From assembly GCA_900323505.1 (NCBI GenBank), contig OOIN01000001.1, positions 2,294,001-2,358,000 of the forward strand: a stretch of DNA of 64,000 nucleotides, given 5' to 3'. Source of the DNA: Ustilago trichophora. Taxonomy: Eukaryota > Basidiomycota > Ustilaginomycetes > Ustilaginales > Ustilaginaceae. A program made the position numbers and the translations under genes. This document shows positions 9,925 to 19,971 of this stretch, piece after piece. The notes under the pieces are model-generated. The model ran no database searches. It was not told the origin of the DNA and saw only the letters and a list, made by a program, of their open reading frames with translations. Positions within the stretch are counted from its first letter, which is position 1; each line of letters begins with the position of its first letter.

Positions 9925-10606
9925 ATGTCCGGACTCGCAGAAGCTGATCAGAAGGGTAAGCATCTCCCCTACAATAGCCTTAGATTCCCCGAGCTCAGAG
10001 TCACAACGAGCTTGACCTCCATGGAGAGAGTGCTCTACTAACTAAATCTCGTCCTCTCCTGGCTTCGATGTAACTCCCATGAACGACCATCGAATTGGGC
10101 AACCGCAGAACTGCAGACCTTCCTCGATGCAGAGCAGGCCAAGGCCCGTGTTCAGTCGTCGATCCACACTTTCACCGACAGGTGCTGGGACCAGTGCATC
10201 AAGTCTTCCATCAGCTCGAGCTTTGGTCGTGGCGAAGAGGCTTGCCTGAGCAACTGTGTTGAGCGGTAAGTCACCCACATTCATCTCTCAGATACACTCG
10301 AAGTCCATTCGGGGACCTCCCATCAATGTGCCTCGAAAATCGAGGAGAGATAGCGCAAAGTCGAGATATTCGTAACGAAAGAGCATATGCTGACAAGATT
10401 TTGTTGTTCGGATTTCGCTTGTCTGATGGCACAGATTCCTCGACACTTCGCTGTTCATCGTAAGTATCACCCAGCCTCATACAACACTAACATTCGATCC
10501 GGCCGGCTGACGCATCTTCTCCCTTTGCTCAACTAACAATCTATGCGAACCATCTCGACAATTGCAGGTCAACAAGTTGCAAGAACAGCGCGGACAGATG
10601 GCCTAA
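9925..10606 (+). CDS. TIM8: Tim8, small Tim chaperone of the mitochondrial intermembrane space
   Basis: Four exons were assembled by eye: 9925-9955, 10109-10265, 10435-10459 and 10568-10606. All junctions are GT-AG and in phase, giving 83 residues (yeast Tim8 has 87). The twin CX3C motif is complete: C36-WDQ-C40 and C56-LSN-C60. The flanking text LQTFLDAEQAKARVQ and CVERFLDTSLFIVNKLQ is typical of Tim8/DDP1. Tim8 and Tim13 form a hexamer that guides hydrophobic precursors such as Tim23 across the intermembrane space; the cysteines are oxidised by Mia40. Exon 3 is only 25 bases. The single-frame reading hides this gene because exon 1 runs into intron sequence. Confidence 0.93.
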
Positions 10607-11739
10607 TCTTGACCACATACAACGACTTCATGACCCTGTAACAACATCATAAAAAAGCTCGCGTGGCAATCTACAAACTACTTCTCACAGAACCCACTCT
10701 TCAAGATGATCCGCTTGATGATGCTCGACGACGAGGAAAGAAGCTGCTCGAGGAAGTCGGCGCACATGGCATGGTGGAACAGAAGGCGGACCTGCATGAA
10801 GAGAAAGAGTGCAGCTCAGAAGAAGTTCATCTATGAGATAGCTTGGGCAACCTCTTCAGCAAAGCAAGACTCGGCCACACAGCCTTGTAAGGGAGAAGAG
10901 TTGTCGGCGAATAAAACGCGAATATCGGTGCGCTAAGCTCTTTGCACCCCGATCGGGAAAGAGGTTGGTCGGAGAGTGAGAATCATCAAACGAGCGGATT
11001 CTAGAAGTTGACCTTTCCTTACGGCGACTTGCCCGATACATCCTATTGAAGCCCGTGCAAAGGACCCGGATGACGTTGTGCTGAATTGATGTTGTTGTTG
11101 AGGTGATATATCTCGACAGATGCAGCGTTGAGAAATTTCTGTATTTTCGAGATTATTTTTGTGGCAGCTGGCCGCGGACCACGATTGCGCACTGCCAAAG
11201 ATGATGCCAAGTTTGACAGTCCCAACTCGTGCTATGCTCTTCCCACTGCTGTGGGAGGTAGAGTTCACCTTGTTCCACTCAATGGACCCACCGTCTCTGC
11301 TTGGAAGCATGCTGGGAGCCCTTGCGCCATGCCGGGCCAGGTCATAGTTCTGCGCTTTGTGTAGCTGCCGGCGGTTGCAGCTCAATGTCTACTGGTAGGA
11401 GGCGATCACCCCGGCCCTTGCTTCCTCTCTTCCACCCATCTCGTCCTGTTCTCAAGTTGCTCCTTTGGTCAGGGAGGCTCAAGTCACGATCTCTGGTAGA
11501 TCGTCCCAACATTCGAACGGATCTTCTCTTGGTTGCAATCTGGTATTGCTCAATACACATCTGCCTCCAAATTTTTGGGCATCCAGAGTTCCTTTACAGC
11601 CGCCTCTTTCTGTTCTGTCTCTGGTAGACGAACCTTTCAGCCTTGGTCGAATCTGGACCCCTCAACGGTCATCCAGACGAGCGTTTCTCAAGTGGCACAA
11701 AGTAGAGCAATATAGCTACACACTCAAAGAGCCTTCGAA
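10607..11739. other. Intergenic region between TIM8 and the four-helix membrane gene
   Basis: Holds the TIM8 3' end, the coding-like segment at 10642-10890 (listed separately), and about 850 bases of promoter and leader for the next gene. No RNA gene or repeat was recognised in the remainder. Confidence 0.5.
10642..10890 (+). pseudogene. Orphan coding-like segment, one in-frame TGA
   Basis: In one frame 10642-10833 encodes 64 codons of charged, coding-like protein including VAIYKLLLTEPTLQDDPLDD, then RRRGKKLLEEVGAHGMVEQK. A TGA at 10834-10836 follows, and the same frame continues as DSLGNLFSKARLGHTAL to a TAA at 10888-10890. There is no ATG at its start, and a TAA directly precedes it. A CTTCTCACAG acceptor-like site lies inside at 10690. 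It could be a gene remnant, the last exon of an unrecognised transcript, or chance composition in the TIM8 3' region. No family was recognised. Confidence 0.25.
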
Positions 11740-12541
11740 ATGGAAGAGCCGGGAGCTAGGAAACCCTCTCGAGGAGGTCGAGGGATAGAATTTTGCTGTC
11801 TCTCGTACCCTCTCGTCAAAGCCGGAGCTTATCTGATCCCTCTCGAATTCGCATTTGTCTCTGGATGCATCATTGTCCTCACCACTACGACGCCAACCAT
11901 CGTTGCTGCAGTCGACACCCTGCCCCACATATTCTCTGTCGTCCTGTTGATCCTCGCCTCCATCACTCTGGGTCTCCAATTCATCGGCCTTCTCACCGTC
12001 ATTGTGGAAATGAGCTCCATCTATCGACTCTACATCCGGCTCAACTTTCTGCTCGTCCTCATCACTGCCACCGTCGCAGCCATCGGAACCGTGGTGATTG
12101 CTAGCAAGCATAAGCAGTCTCAAGAAGTGTGTACAAGGATCTACGGCAACCCGCCGATGAATTCGTCCAATGGGGTCCCCATCAGTGGGCTGGATGGGTT
12201 TGCTCCCGGAAAGCAGATTTGCGGATATGTAATGTGGGCTCAAGTGGCAGCTATGGGAGGACTGACCGTATTGCTGCTGGCAACGCAAGTTTACTTGTGC
12301 TACTGTCAGAGAGCTTATGGCCAGAAGCAGCGGTTGGCGCTGCAGAATTTGGAGGGCGATTACAAAGATGTGTAAGTTACAGGTTACAACCTGAAAGAGG
12401 TCGAACACAAGCTCCAGAGTGTTGCTGACAATTTATTCTCCTTGTGCACGCAGCGATGATGGTGATGTGTCTTCGAATGCGCTCAGTCCGATGTCTCGAA
12501 GCAGCACCATTTCCAGCTCGCCAGATCACACCGCGAGGTAG
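11740..12541 (+). CDS. Four-helix integral membrane protein, function unknown
   Basis: Two exons: 11740-12371 and 12454-12541, with a GTAAGT...GCACGCAG intron of 82 bases, giving 239 residues. Without splicing the frame stops at once at 12373. Splicing instead adds an acidic, Ser-rich tail (DDGDVSSNALSPMSRSSTISS), which supports the intron. Four hydrophobic segments are visible, near residues 25-55, 63-93, 100-125 and 165-190. A loop with two cysteines (EVCTRIYG, KQICGYV) lies before the fourth helix. The layout resembles MARVEL-type or other tetraspanning fungal proteins, but no signature motif allows a family call. It is probably a plasma-membrane or endomembrane protein with a cytosolic tail. 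Confidence 0.75.
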
Positions 12542-12764
12542 TAAACACTGTCGATCAATACAAGCACATGAGAACAGACCGCCAAGAAGCACAGACAAAA
12601 GTGAGACGATGCATCGTTCAGAATTCAGAATCATGATCGATGAGAAACAGACTCGAGCAGAGCAGGAGGCTACAAAGCTATAATACAGTGTTGGTTTGCG
12701 AATGCGTGAGAGCGTGGATGGAGGTTGTACGAAACAAAATGCTTGAGTGTTGGATCGATGCAGT

Positions 12765-13169
12765 TTAAGCGGCGAGAGAGCCATCGGCGTTCCTTTCGCC
12801 ATTGGCGAGCTGTTGAGCAGCCCTGTGCTTGCTACCCTTGAGCTTGTTGAAGCCATCGGGACCAACGTCGATTCGCTCCTTGCGATGATCCCGGTCGGTG
12901 TGGCCGAAGAACCACCAGCCGATGAAACCGACCATGACGGCAACGGATGGTACGAGGACGCGGACTGTTGCACGGGTTCGGGCGACGTTAATTTCGGGAG
13001 ATGGGTGAGCACCTGGGATGGGGCCGTGGGAGTGATCCTCGCGGAAGCCGGAGACCGTGTCTGGTCTTGCTGAGAGGAGGCGTGGGGTTGTGTGGAGCGC
13101 GCGGGTGGAGAGAGTGATAGGTTGGGCGAGACCAACTCGAGTAAGGCGGGCTGTTGTTGAGGTCAACAT
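12765..13169 (-). CDS. Small mitochondrial single-pass membrane protein, unknown function
   Basis: The protein has 134 residues. The N-terminus (MLTSTTARLTRVGLAQP) is rich in Arg, Ser and Thr without acidic residues, and RALHTTPRLLS resembles a processing-peptidase site, so mitochondrial import is likely. One membrane helix lies near residues 72-90 (VLVPSVAVMVGFIGWWFF), followed by a charged tail (HTDRDHRKERIDVGPDGF). No enzymatic motif is seen. It could be an assembly factor or a small respiratory-chain subunit. Its 3' end faces the preceding membrane-protein gene across about 220 bases. Confidence 0.75.
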   Translation of the reverse strand: MLTSTTARLTRVGLAQPITLSTRALHTTPRLLSARPDTVSGFREDHSHGPIPGAHPSPEINVARTRATVRVLVPSVAVMVGFIGWWFFGHTDRDHRKERIDVGPDGFNKLKGSKHRAAQQLANGERNADGSLAA

Positions 13170-13762
13170 CGTGGATATGTTTTAAAGGCTGTGAGAGATA
13201 GTATGAATGTTCGAGATGCTGTTCGTGGGGTTCAAGGATTCACGGTTGTGAACACGGATATTTTGAAGGTGTTCATGAACATTATATACAAACAGAACCT
13301 CCAGCACTCACACAGCTACCAGCCTGCAGTCTGCACTCAGCAGCCGTATCCAGTATAGATCAACAGACCACCGTACACCTTGTGCAAAAACCCTGTGTGC
13401 ACAGACATGACGAAGACACTCAAAAGTGTTGGTCAGCGCCTCTCACCAGAGTGGAGAGATCGACCTCACACCGATGCAGAGCCGGTCAACAGGAGACATG
13501 TGACGCCCTAAATAGCATCATCATTCTCGCGATTCCGCCTTTTTCTCTCCTAAGGCCTTTTGTTCAACTTTACCTTACCTCGGCTAAGTAGGATTGAAGG
13601 TGGCGTGTGCGACCGATGTCGGAATCGAGATTTGAACCTTTTGACGTCTTGTATGGCAGCGGTGCCATGCCGTTGTCGTTGTGTAACACTTAGATCCATC
13701 ACTTGTGGAGGATGTGTGTGTGTGTGGCTTACGCATTTTTTTGTGGGGTAAATGGAAGCAAG
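13170..13762. other. Upstream region of the small mitochondrial protein gene
   Basis: A TATA-like element on the minus strand (TATATAAT, 13281-13288) lies about 115 bases before the start at 13169. Heat-shock-like GAA/TTC pairs occur near 13205-13213 and 13272-13279. A short TG run lies near 13710-13722. No gene was recognised. Confidence 0.4.
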
Positions 13763-14263
13763 CTACGTCAGAGAAGAGAGACGCGCGCATGCCAGACACT
13801 TGAAAGTCGCCGAGGCGGAGATATTTAATTGTTTCCATCCTTTTTTGATTGTGTAACAGTAGGGTCTTCCTCTTACAGTATGCTGCCTCTGGTGATGTTG
13901 CCGAATTTGGGTCTCGGCAAGGCTAATTGCTGAGCCAACGCCTTGCCGCTTGTGACGATAGTGACGGCGTGAGAAAAGTACACCTATGTCACCGGCGTAC
14001 AAACTTGCTCTGCTGCGCTTGCACTGACGACAGTGAAAGTGTGTTGGATTGTCTCGCACACTGCGAATCCGTACAGCAACGTCGCCACCGCCGGATTTGT
14101 CATCCATCGACCAACATTCTTTCGTCCGTGTCAATCGCTGCTTCGAACTCTCATTGACCGGTCGGCGTTCAGAGCTTCTTGGGATCGTGTCGAGTGCACA
14201 GCGTAGTGCAGAAGAGCTAGTACACAGCAAAACGGTCGCAAGCAAAGTGATGTACAAGCACAT
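13763..14263 (-). CDS. Candidate small secreted cysteine-containing protein
   Basis: This 166-codon ORF begins with a convincing signal peptide (MCLYITLLATVLLCTSSSALR). The mature part has about seven cysteines, with clusters HFHCRQCKR and FKCLACAR, and a basic composition. A TATATG element lies about 100 bases upstream (14364-14370). Against it are a weak start context (T at -3), codon use less biased than its neighbours, and a promoter overlapping the NDUFV1 3' region. Smut effectors often look like this: short, secreted, Cys-containing, without known domains. A chance ORF remains possible. Confidence 0.4.
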   Translation of the reverse strand: MCLYITLLATVLLCTSSSALRCALDTIPRSSERRPVNESSKQRLTRTKECWSMDDKSGGGDVAVRIRSVRDNPTHFHCRQCKRSRASLYAGDIGVLFSRRHYRHKRQGVGSAISLAETQIRQHHQRQHTVRGRPYCYTIKKGWKQLNISASATFKCLACARLSSLT

Positions 14264-14488
14264 CAATTCCGCGCTCAACTCCCAAGACTAAGGGCGCTGG
14301 TGGTGCAGATTTACGCCCTGCTACCTAGATAAGAGCGCATTGACAGTGTTGCCTTGACACGCACATATAGCTCACGTATCCACAGGCACTGCAAAGGTAA
14401 CGGAACGCGGAATCGATTGAACAAGAGATATCAAAGCACCTCCATATGAGAGAAAGATGCATACATGTTTCATGTCGACGGATCAAAA

Positions 14489-16015
14489 TTACTGAGTGAG
14501 AGCCTTGGGCGAGATGGGGGTACCCATGTTGGCCGGGAAGGCGTAGTCTGGGTCCATGTCCTTGAGCCTCCTTCCACCGACGAGCACAGGGCCGTTCTTC
14601 TCCTGGTACAACCTCATCCTCTCCTCGATCTCGGGCCTGAACCAACGGAGCAAACCCTGAATGGGCCAAGCGGCGGCATCGGCAAGCGCACAGATGGTGT
14701 GGCCCTCCATCTGCTTGGTGAGCTCGTAGATCATGTCGATTTCACGGTTGTTACCACGACCCTCCTCGAAGCGCTCCATCATGTTGGCGAGCCAGGTGGT
14801 GCCCTCTCGGCAAGGGGTGCACTGACCGCACGACTCGTGCTTGTAGAACTTGGCGAAACGAGAAATGGCCTGAACAACGTCGGTGGTCTTGTCCATGACG
14901 ATGACGGCACCGGTTCCGAGCGAAGACTGGTTCTCACGGAGCGAGTCAAAGTCCATGAGGACCTCCTCGCACTTGTGCTTGGGGAGAATGGGTACCGAAG
15001 ATCCACCGGGGACAATACCGAGAAGGTTGTCCCATCCACCACGGACACCACCACAGTGACGCTCGATGAGCTCCTTGAGTGGGATCGACATCTCCTCCTC
15101 TACGACGCATGGGGTGTTGACGTGACCAGAGATGGCGAAGAGCTTGGTACCCTGGTTCTTGTCACGACCGAAGCCTGCGAACCACGCTGGGCCTCGTCGA
15201 ATGATGGTAGGTGCAGCAGCGACAGTCTCAACGTTGGCGACGGTGGTGGGGCAACCAAAGACACCGACATCGGCGGGGAAGGGAGGCTTCAAACGGGGCT
15301 TGCCCTGCTTGCCTTCGAGCGACTCGATGAGCGCAGTCTCCTCGCCGCAAATGTAGGCACCTGCGCCCTTGTGAACGTAGACGTCAAAGTCGTAACCGGA
15401 ACCGCAGGCGTTCTTGCCGATCAGACCGTCGGCGTAGGCCTCCTTGATAGCGTGCTGAAGGTGGGCGACCTCGAGGTAGAACTCTCCTCGAACGTAAATG
15501 TAGGCGGCGTTGGCGTTCATGGCACGACCGGCGACGAGACAGCCCTCGATGAGCTTGTGAGGGTCACCGCGCATAATCTCGCGGTCCTTGCAGGTACCGG
15601 GCTCACCTTCATCGGCGTTGATGACCAGGTAACGAGGGCGAGGGTCCTTCTCCCATCCGGGCTTGTTCATGAAACTCCACTTGAGACCGGAGGGGAAACC
15701 GGCACCACCACGACCACGCATACCGGACTCCTTCATCTGAGAAATGATCCAGTCGTGACCCTTGAGGAGAATGTCCTTGGTGCGGTGCCAGTCACCACGT
15801 GCCTTGGCGCCCTTGAGACCGTGGTCGTGGCGCATGTAGGCGTTCTGAAAGATGCGGTCCTGGTCACGAAGACCACCGAAGGAGCGGACGGGGGTGTCGG
15901 TGACGGTAGCAAGGCCACGAGCCTGGGATGGGGTGGCGCAGGCTACCTTTGCGGCATTGTTAAGGCTCTTTGCCGAGCGAGCGGCGCTTCGAGCGACCAA
16001 ACCTGAGATGATCAT
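14489..16015 (-). CDS. NDUFV1: NADH:ubiquinone oxidoreductase 51-kDa (NDUFV1) subunit
   Basis: The protein has 508 residues (other fungi about 490). This is the flavoprotein of complex I in the mitochondrial matrix arm: it binds NADH and FMN and carries 4Fe-4S cluster N3. The glycine-rich FMN/NADH motif [13 protein letters not shown] lies near residue 100, followed by [15 protein letters not shown]. The cluster ligands are ESCGQCTPC near 393-402 plus a distant Cys near 441 (HTICALAD). The start at 16015 gives a typical presequence ([20 protein letters not shown]). The frame stays open for another 128 codons upstream, but that text is low-complexity and unlike the family. The 513-codon ORF on the other strand is an antisense shadow. 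Confidence 0.96.
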   Translation of the reverse strand: MIISGLVARSAARSAKSLNNAAKVACATPSQARGLATVTDTPVRSFGGLRDQDRIFQNAYMRHDHGLKGAKARGDWHRTKDILLKGHDWIISQMKESGMRGRGGAGFPSGLKWSFMNKPGWEKDPRPRYLVINADEGEPGTCKDREIMRGDPHKLIEGCLVAGRAMNANAAYIYVRGEFYLEVAHLQHAIKEAYADGLIGKNACGSGYDFDVYVHKGAGAYICGEETALIESLEGKQGKPRLKPPFPADVGVFGCPTTVANVETVAAAPTIIRRGPAWFAGFGRDKNQGTKLFAISGHVNTPCVVEEEMSIPLKELIERHCGGVRGGWDNLLGIVPGGSSVPILPKHKCEEVLMDFDSLRENQSSLGTGAVIVMDKTTDVVQAISRFAKFYKHESCGQCTPCREGTTWLANMMERFEEGRGNNREIDMIYELTKQMEGHTICALADAAAWPIQGLLRWFRPEIEERMRLYQEKNGPVLVGGRRLKDMDPDYAFPANMGTPISPKALTQ

Positions 16016-16951
16016 AACGTGCGATGGCGATGTAGCGGAATGCGATGAGATGCGATGATGTGGCGTTTGCAAACGAGACGATGAAAGGTGATGAAAGGTG
16101 GTGTGCAATGAGGGGCGAAGGTTGATAGCAGTGTTGAGAAGATGCATGCAATGGTCAGTAATCTGTGCTTGTTGCTGGTGGCCGAAAAGTCGCAAATAGA
16201 CAGTATCACTGTTCACCTCTAAGCTGGTTGGAGTACTCACTAGCTCTCTGCATGATGTATGGTACGGGGATGTATAGGATGATGGTGAGGAACGGTGGAT
16301 AGAAGACGATGGCGATTTGCGATATTCAGAGATTGAGACGAGGCTTTCCTTGGGTGGCACTGACTTGCCTGCTTGGCTGTGAGCGGGCGACGGCTGCAAG
16401 CGGAGAGCTGAGAAAAGCGAAAGCGCTGTTGAGTTGCAGATGTGCTAATCTCGAAAAATTACCTACCGCACGTAACTGTTCTCTGTTGGAAGATTCAACG
16501 CGAATTTATCAGCCAATTTTCGAGCAGTTGGCTGACCAAAGCACTCTTCCTCCCTTGACGCGCGCCTTTCCTCTGGCTTTAGCTGCCAATCAGCAAAGCT
16601 CCAATTCACACAGCTCTGCTCGGATCCGCTTCGATGTAGAAAAATAACAAATCGATCGGGACATCAACCAACGCAGATCAAGATACCTCGACCTGAGACC
16701 CTGTTCTTTCACTGGAGCGTTGGCTCTGGGTTCACGATCTTTACACTGGCTCGAGCAGCTCCACAACAGCTTCCTCAACCATCGCTGGAAAGGTCGCACC
16801 GGCCTTGAGCATGTGAGGTTTGTACGGATCTGGTATGCAGATTACATGGCAAACGATTGTGCAGAATAAACAAGAGAAAAACAACAAGAAGCATGTTGAG
16901 AAGAGAGGCCCTTTCGATCCGATCCGACATGACCCGCAGTGTACCGTGAAA
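16016..16951. other. Upstream region of NDUFV1 and 3' flank of the sugar transporter
   Basis: Holds the NDUFV1 promoter and leader (16016 to about 16500), followed by sequence 3' of the transporter tail. Overlapping short ORFs on both strands look like composition only. No RNA gene or repeat was recognised. Confidence 0.45.
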
Positions 16952-17134
16952 CTACCGTTCCCATTCCATGTCATCGTCCTCATCCAGTACAAAGACGTCC
17001 TCGCTCTCGTGCAAGGGACGACGAGACTGCTGCATGTCTTGCAGTTGGAGCGTCTCTCCTCCATCGCCCTCCTTCGTGTTCTTTCCCTTGCTGCTACTGC
17101 GGGCTTGTTTTGTCGAGTCGAAAGGGCCGAGTTC
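16952..17134 (-). other. In-frame coding-like extension beyond the sugar transporter stop
   Basis: Directly after the TAG at 17135-17137 the same frame stays open for 60 codons to a TAG at 16952-16954. It begins ELGPFDSTKQARSSSKGK and ends EDVFVLDEDDDMEWER. The Ser/Lys-rich then strongly acidic composition matches a cytosolic transporter tail. It might be reached by stop readthrough. It might also be reached by a small in-frame intron from the GTGAGA at 17149: AG sites giving 21, 69 or 75 bases all keep the frame. Finally, the stop could be strain-specific or a sequencing error. Confidence 0.4.
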
Positions 17135-19051
17135 CTAGTGCTCATCGCTTCTCACTTCCTCATACAGCCTCCTGTCTGGTGGTGCCTCTCTCTTGCCTCC
17201 ACCAAACATGCGTCCGATCCAGCCGAATGGTCCACTTCCGCCGAGTCCAAAGAACGACTGGGCTGCTCGACGTTCTTCTGCAGCGACGCGAGCTGCAGCT
17301 GCTCGTGCAGCCCGTTCTTCTTCCGATTGCAGTCGCGGGTGACTCGATATAGAGCGACGAATAGGTCGCGGAGTAAACTCTCCGTCTGAGCCATCCATAC
17401 TTGTGCTTCGGCGTCGCCTTGTGCCTTGTCCATCACCTTCTTCCTCCTCTTCGTCCTCATCGTCGTCATCCTGAGGAACGGTGATCTCGTCGCCGAACAG
17501 CGCGCCAATCTCTTCCAGCGGAACACCTGATGTCTCTGGGTATCCAAAGTACACTGTAATGAAGGCCAGCAGCGCAAAGAAGGCGAGGATGATGTAAAGC
17601 TTCCATCCGATCGTTTCCATCAGGATAGGCGACAACTCTCCAACCACCCAGTTGAACGACCAGTTGGTCGCCGTCGCCAATGATGCTCCTTTGGCTCGGA
17701 ATGCCAACGGCATGATCTCGGGCGGGTACAGCCACGGAATCGGGCCCCAGCTATATCCGAACCATGCGTTAAAGACGATGATGGAGCCGACAACAGCTTG
17801 CGGAGTGTAGTCCCTGTCGAGATAAAGGAAGTAGCCACAGGCAGTGAGGGCAGCCCCGCATCCGATGGCGCCGGACAAAAGAATGAGACGGCGACCCCAG
17901 AGGTCGACAAGGAACCAAGTAGGGACAGTGGCAAGGGTGTAGATGATGCCGTTAACGCCAGTCATGAGAAGAGCGTCTCGTCCGATCCATCCGGCAGACT
18001 CGAGGATCATTGGCAGGTAATAGCAGACAGTGTTGATACCAATCAGCTGTGCAAATGCTTGAGACGACATGGCAATGAGAGTACGGTAGCGGTACTGGGT
18101 GAGCATGCGCTTGTACGAGTTGTCGCCCTGTTTGCGGAGGTAGAGGACGTTCTCCTTGATCTCGCGGAACTCGAGCTTGGCACGTGGCTCGGTGGGGTCA
18201 CCTGCACCATGTAAGTCAGCGAGAACACGCATGCCCTCTTCGTCCATGTCCTTGTCAAGGAGCCAACGCGGCGACTCGGGTAGCAGTACAGAACCTACAG
18301 CCAGGGTCGCACCGATGACGACCTGTAAACTTAGTGGGAGACGCCAGGAGATGTCGCTCTCGATGTAGGATGCAAAGTAGTCAACCCATACACTGCTTGC
18401 ATAGCCGACGATGTTGCCTGTGAATTCGATACAGGCCAGCTTGCCTCGGTTCTCGGCTGGTGAGATTTCCGACTGGTAGGTGGGAACGATCATGCTAAGT
18501 ACTCCGACCCCGAGACCGGAGATGACGCGGCCAATGAGCATGGTGTCGTAGCCAGAGGTGAAGGTCTGGATGGCACCGCCGACGGAAAAGATGACTGCGC
18601 CCCAGAAGAGGGTATTTTTGCGTCCAAAGATGTCGGCGAGTCGACCGCAAGCAAGACTTGTTACGAGGGCACCGAGTTCGAGCGAGGCGACCAGGGTGCC
18701 AATCTCGGAAGCTGTAGGATGGTTGAAGTAGGCTTTGAAGTAGGGTCCAGTGATGATGCCAGACATGACTCCTTGGTCATATCCGAACAGGAATACACCC
18801 AAAGAGGCAAAGCAGGTCACAAAGAGCATGAGGTTATCGCCTTTGATGCCGACCTTTGCCAAAGGAGAAGTGTCATGGTCCATGGACACGGACGGAGCTC
18901 GGACGGTGCCACTGGAGCGGACCGAGCTGGCAGTGTTGGATCGTTGTCGTCCATGGCCGTAGCTGTTAGGAGTAGTGGATCCATTGGTAAGAGTGTTTCG
19001 CTCGACCTCGCTGGAGGGCCGAGTGGAAGAGCGCGAGTGATTTGAAGACAT
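17135..19051 (-). CDS. MFS sugar transporter (Sugar Porter family)
   Basis: The protein has 638 residues to the annotated stop. About 60 disordered Ser-rich residues precede 12 predicted helices, starting MLFVTCFASLGVFLFGYDQG. Family motifs are all present: GRLADIFGRK after helix 2, PESPRWLLDK before the central loop, QLIGINTVCYYLP in helix 7, DLWGRRL between helices 8 and 9, and PETSGVPLEEI at the end of helix 12. A long acidic, Arg- and Ser-rich cytosolic tail follows. Proteins of this class import hexoses or related sugars by proton symport at the plasma membrane. The specific sugar cannot be told. The ATG at 19051 was chosen; the frame continues four codons upstream without an ATG. See the tail extension at 16952-17134. 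Confidence 0.93.
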   Translation of the reverse strand: MSSNHSRSSTRPSSEVERNTLTNGSTTPNSYGHGRQRSNTASSVRSSGTVRAPSVSMDHDTSPLAKVGIKGDNLMLFVTCFASLGVFLFGYDQGVMSGIITGPYFKAYFNHPTASEIGTLVASLELGALVTSLACGRLADIFGRKNTLFWGAVIFSVGGAIQTFTSGYDTMLIGRVISGLGVGVLSMIVPTYQSEISPAENRGKLACIEFTGNIVGYASSVWVDYFASYIESDISWRLPLSLQVVIGATLAVGSVLLPESPRWLLDKDMDEEGMRVLADLHGAGDPTEPRAKLEFREIKENVLYLRKQGDNSYKRMLTQYRYRTLIAMSSQAFAQLIGINTVCYYLPMILESAGWIGRDALLMTGVNGIIYTLATVPTWFLVDLWGRRLILLSGAIGCGAALTACGYFLYLDRDYTPQAVVGSIIVFNAWFGYSWGPIPWLYPPEIMPLAFRAKGASLATATNWSFNWVVGELSPILMETIGWKLYIILAFFALLAFITVYFGYPETSGVPLEEIGALFGDEITVPQDDDDEDEEEEEGDGQGTRRRRSTSMDGSDGEFTPRPIRRSISSHPRLQSEEERAARAAAARVAAEERRAAQSFFGLGGSGPFGWIGRMFGGGKREAPPDRRLYEEVRSDEH

Positions 19052-19087
19052 GTCGACGATCACATGGAACGTTGAGCGGCAACGCAG

Positions 19088-19157
19088 CGATGATCAGGTT
19101 GTAGGTAGGTTGGAGGGGAGATGACGATGATCAGGCTGTAGGTAGATTGGAGGGGAG
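19088..19157. repeat. Two 33-base direct repeats, period 37
   Basis: Copies at 19088-19120 and 19125-19157 read cgatgatcagg[t/c]tgtaggta and then g[g/a]ttggaggggag, differing at two positions. They lie 37-106 bases upstream of the transporter start codon, in its probable leader or core promoter. Confidence 0.85.
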
Positions 19158-19922
19158 TCTTCAACGTCCATGCCAGTGGATGCGATGAGGAGGCCCGCTT
19201 TGAAGTTGGGCTGTATGCTGTCCTCGGCTCCAGGCTGAGAGCGTGAAGAAAGAGATAAGGCTGGGTTCGAGAGCAGACTAGACGATGCTACTCCTCAAGA
19301 TGCGGGCGGAAGAGTCACTCGAGAGTGGCTGTGGATGGTAGGGTACGAAGGTTAGGCTCAGTTTGAACAAGCAAGCGGTTATCGACGAGGACATCTCAAG
19401 GGTCGGCAGGCCAAGCAAACGTGACAGCATCAGTAGTGTGGCAGTAGTGTGGGGCAGAAGCGACTTGACTGAGTTTGAGGCACAATTTCGGTCACTGTGC
19501 ATCGAGACGCAGGGCTAGTTAACTCGGAAGCCACGCTCGACACGGCCCCTCACACCCGCTGCTGAATTTAAGCGCCACGCTGTGCAACCGAATCCAGGCT
19601 GAGAGGCGAGGGTGTGCACGAGCATTTTTCTCGTTCGCTCACACACACACTCAGGAACGGGCTTCTTGATTTTTTCTTCTCAATTCGTGCTGCAACCGAA
19701 GATGTAACATCGGCGAAAAAATCCGCTTAAGATCGCCGACGCGTCTTGCTGCAGAGCTGCAGAGTGTTGGTCCGAAATGCGTGACAGCACGGAAAGTGTT
19801 GGTCTCTTTCTCTCTGCGCTCTGCTGTGTGACTTTTGAGAAAGTGAGCGATCCGAGCCACACTTTAGAGGGGCACGCTAACGAATATCGACCAACACAAT
19901 GCCATGTCACAGCCTCATCTTC

Positions 19923-19971
19923 GACCGACCACCGACCACCAACCACCAACCACCAACCACCAACCAACCAC
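19923..19971. repeat. Short tandem repeat, CCAACCA unit
   Basis: About six imperfect 7-base units (gaccaccaaccaccaaccacc...), upstream of the kinase gene. Low complexity with no coding role seen. Confidence 0.8.

Noticed and set aside
13610..13645. tRNA-like T-loop (GGTTCAAAT on the minus strand)
   Set aside because: Flanking bases cannot form the T-stem and no acceptor or anticodon arm fits.
14465..16006. 513-codon plus-strand ORF
   Set aside because: Antisense to NDUFV1; Val/Leu/Gly/Thr-rich text typical of reverse-complemented biased codons.
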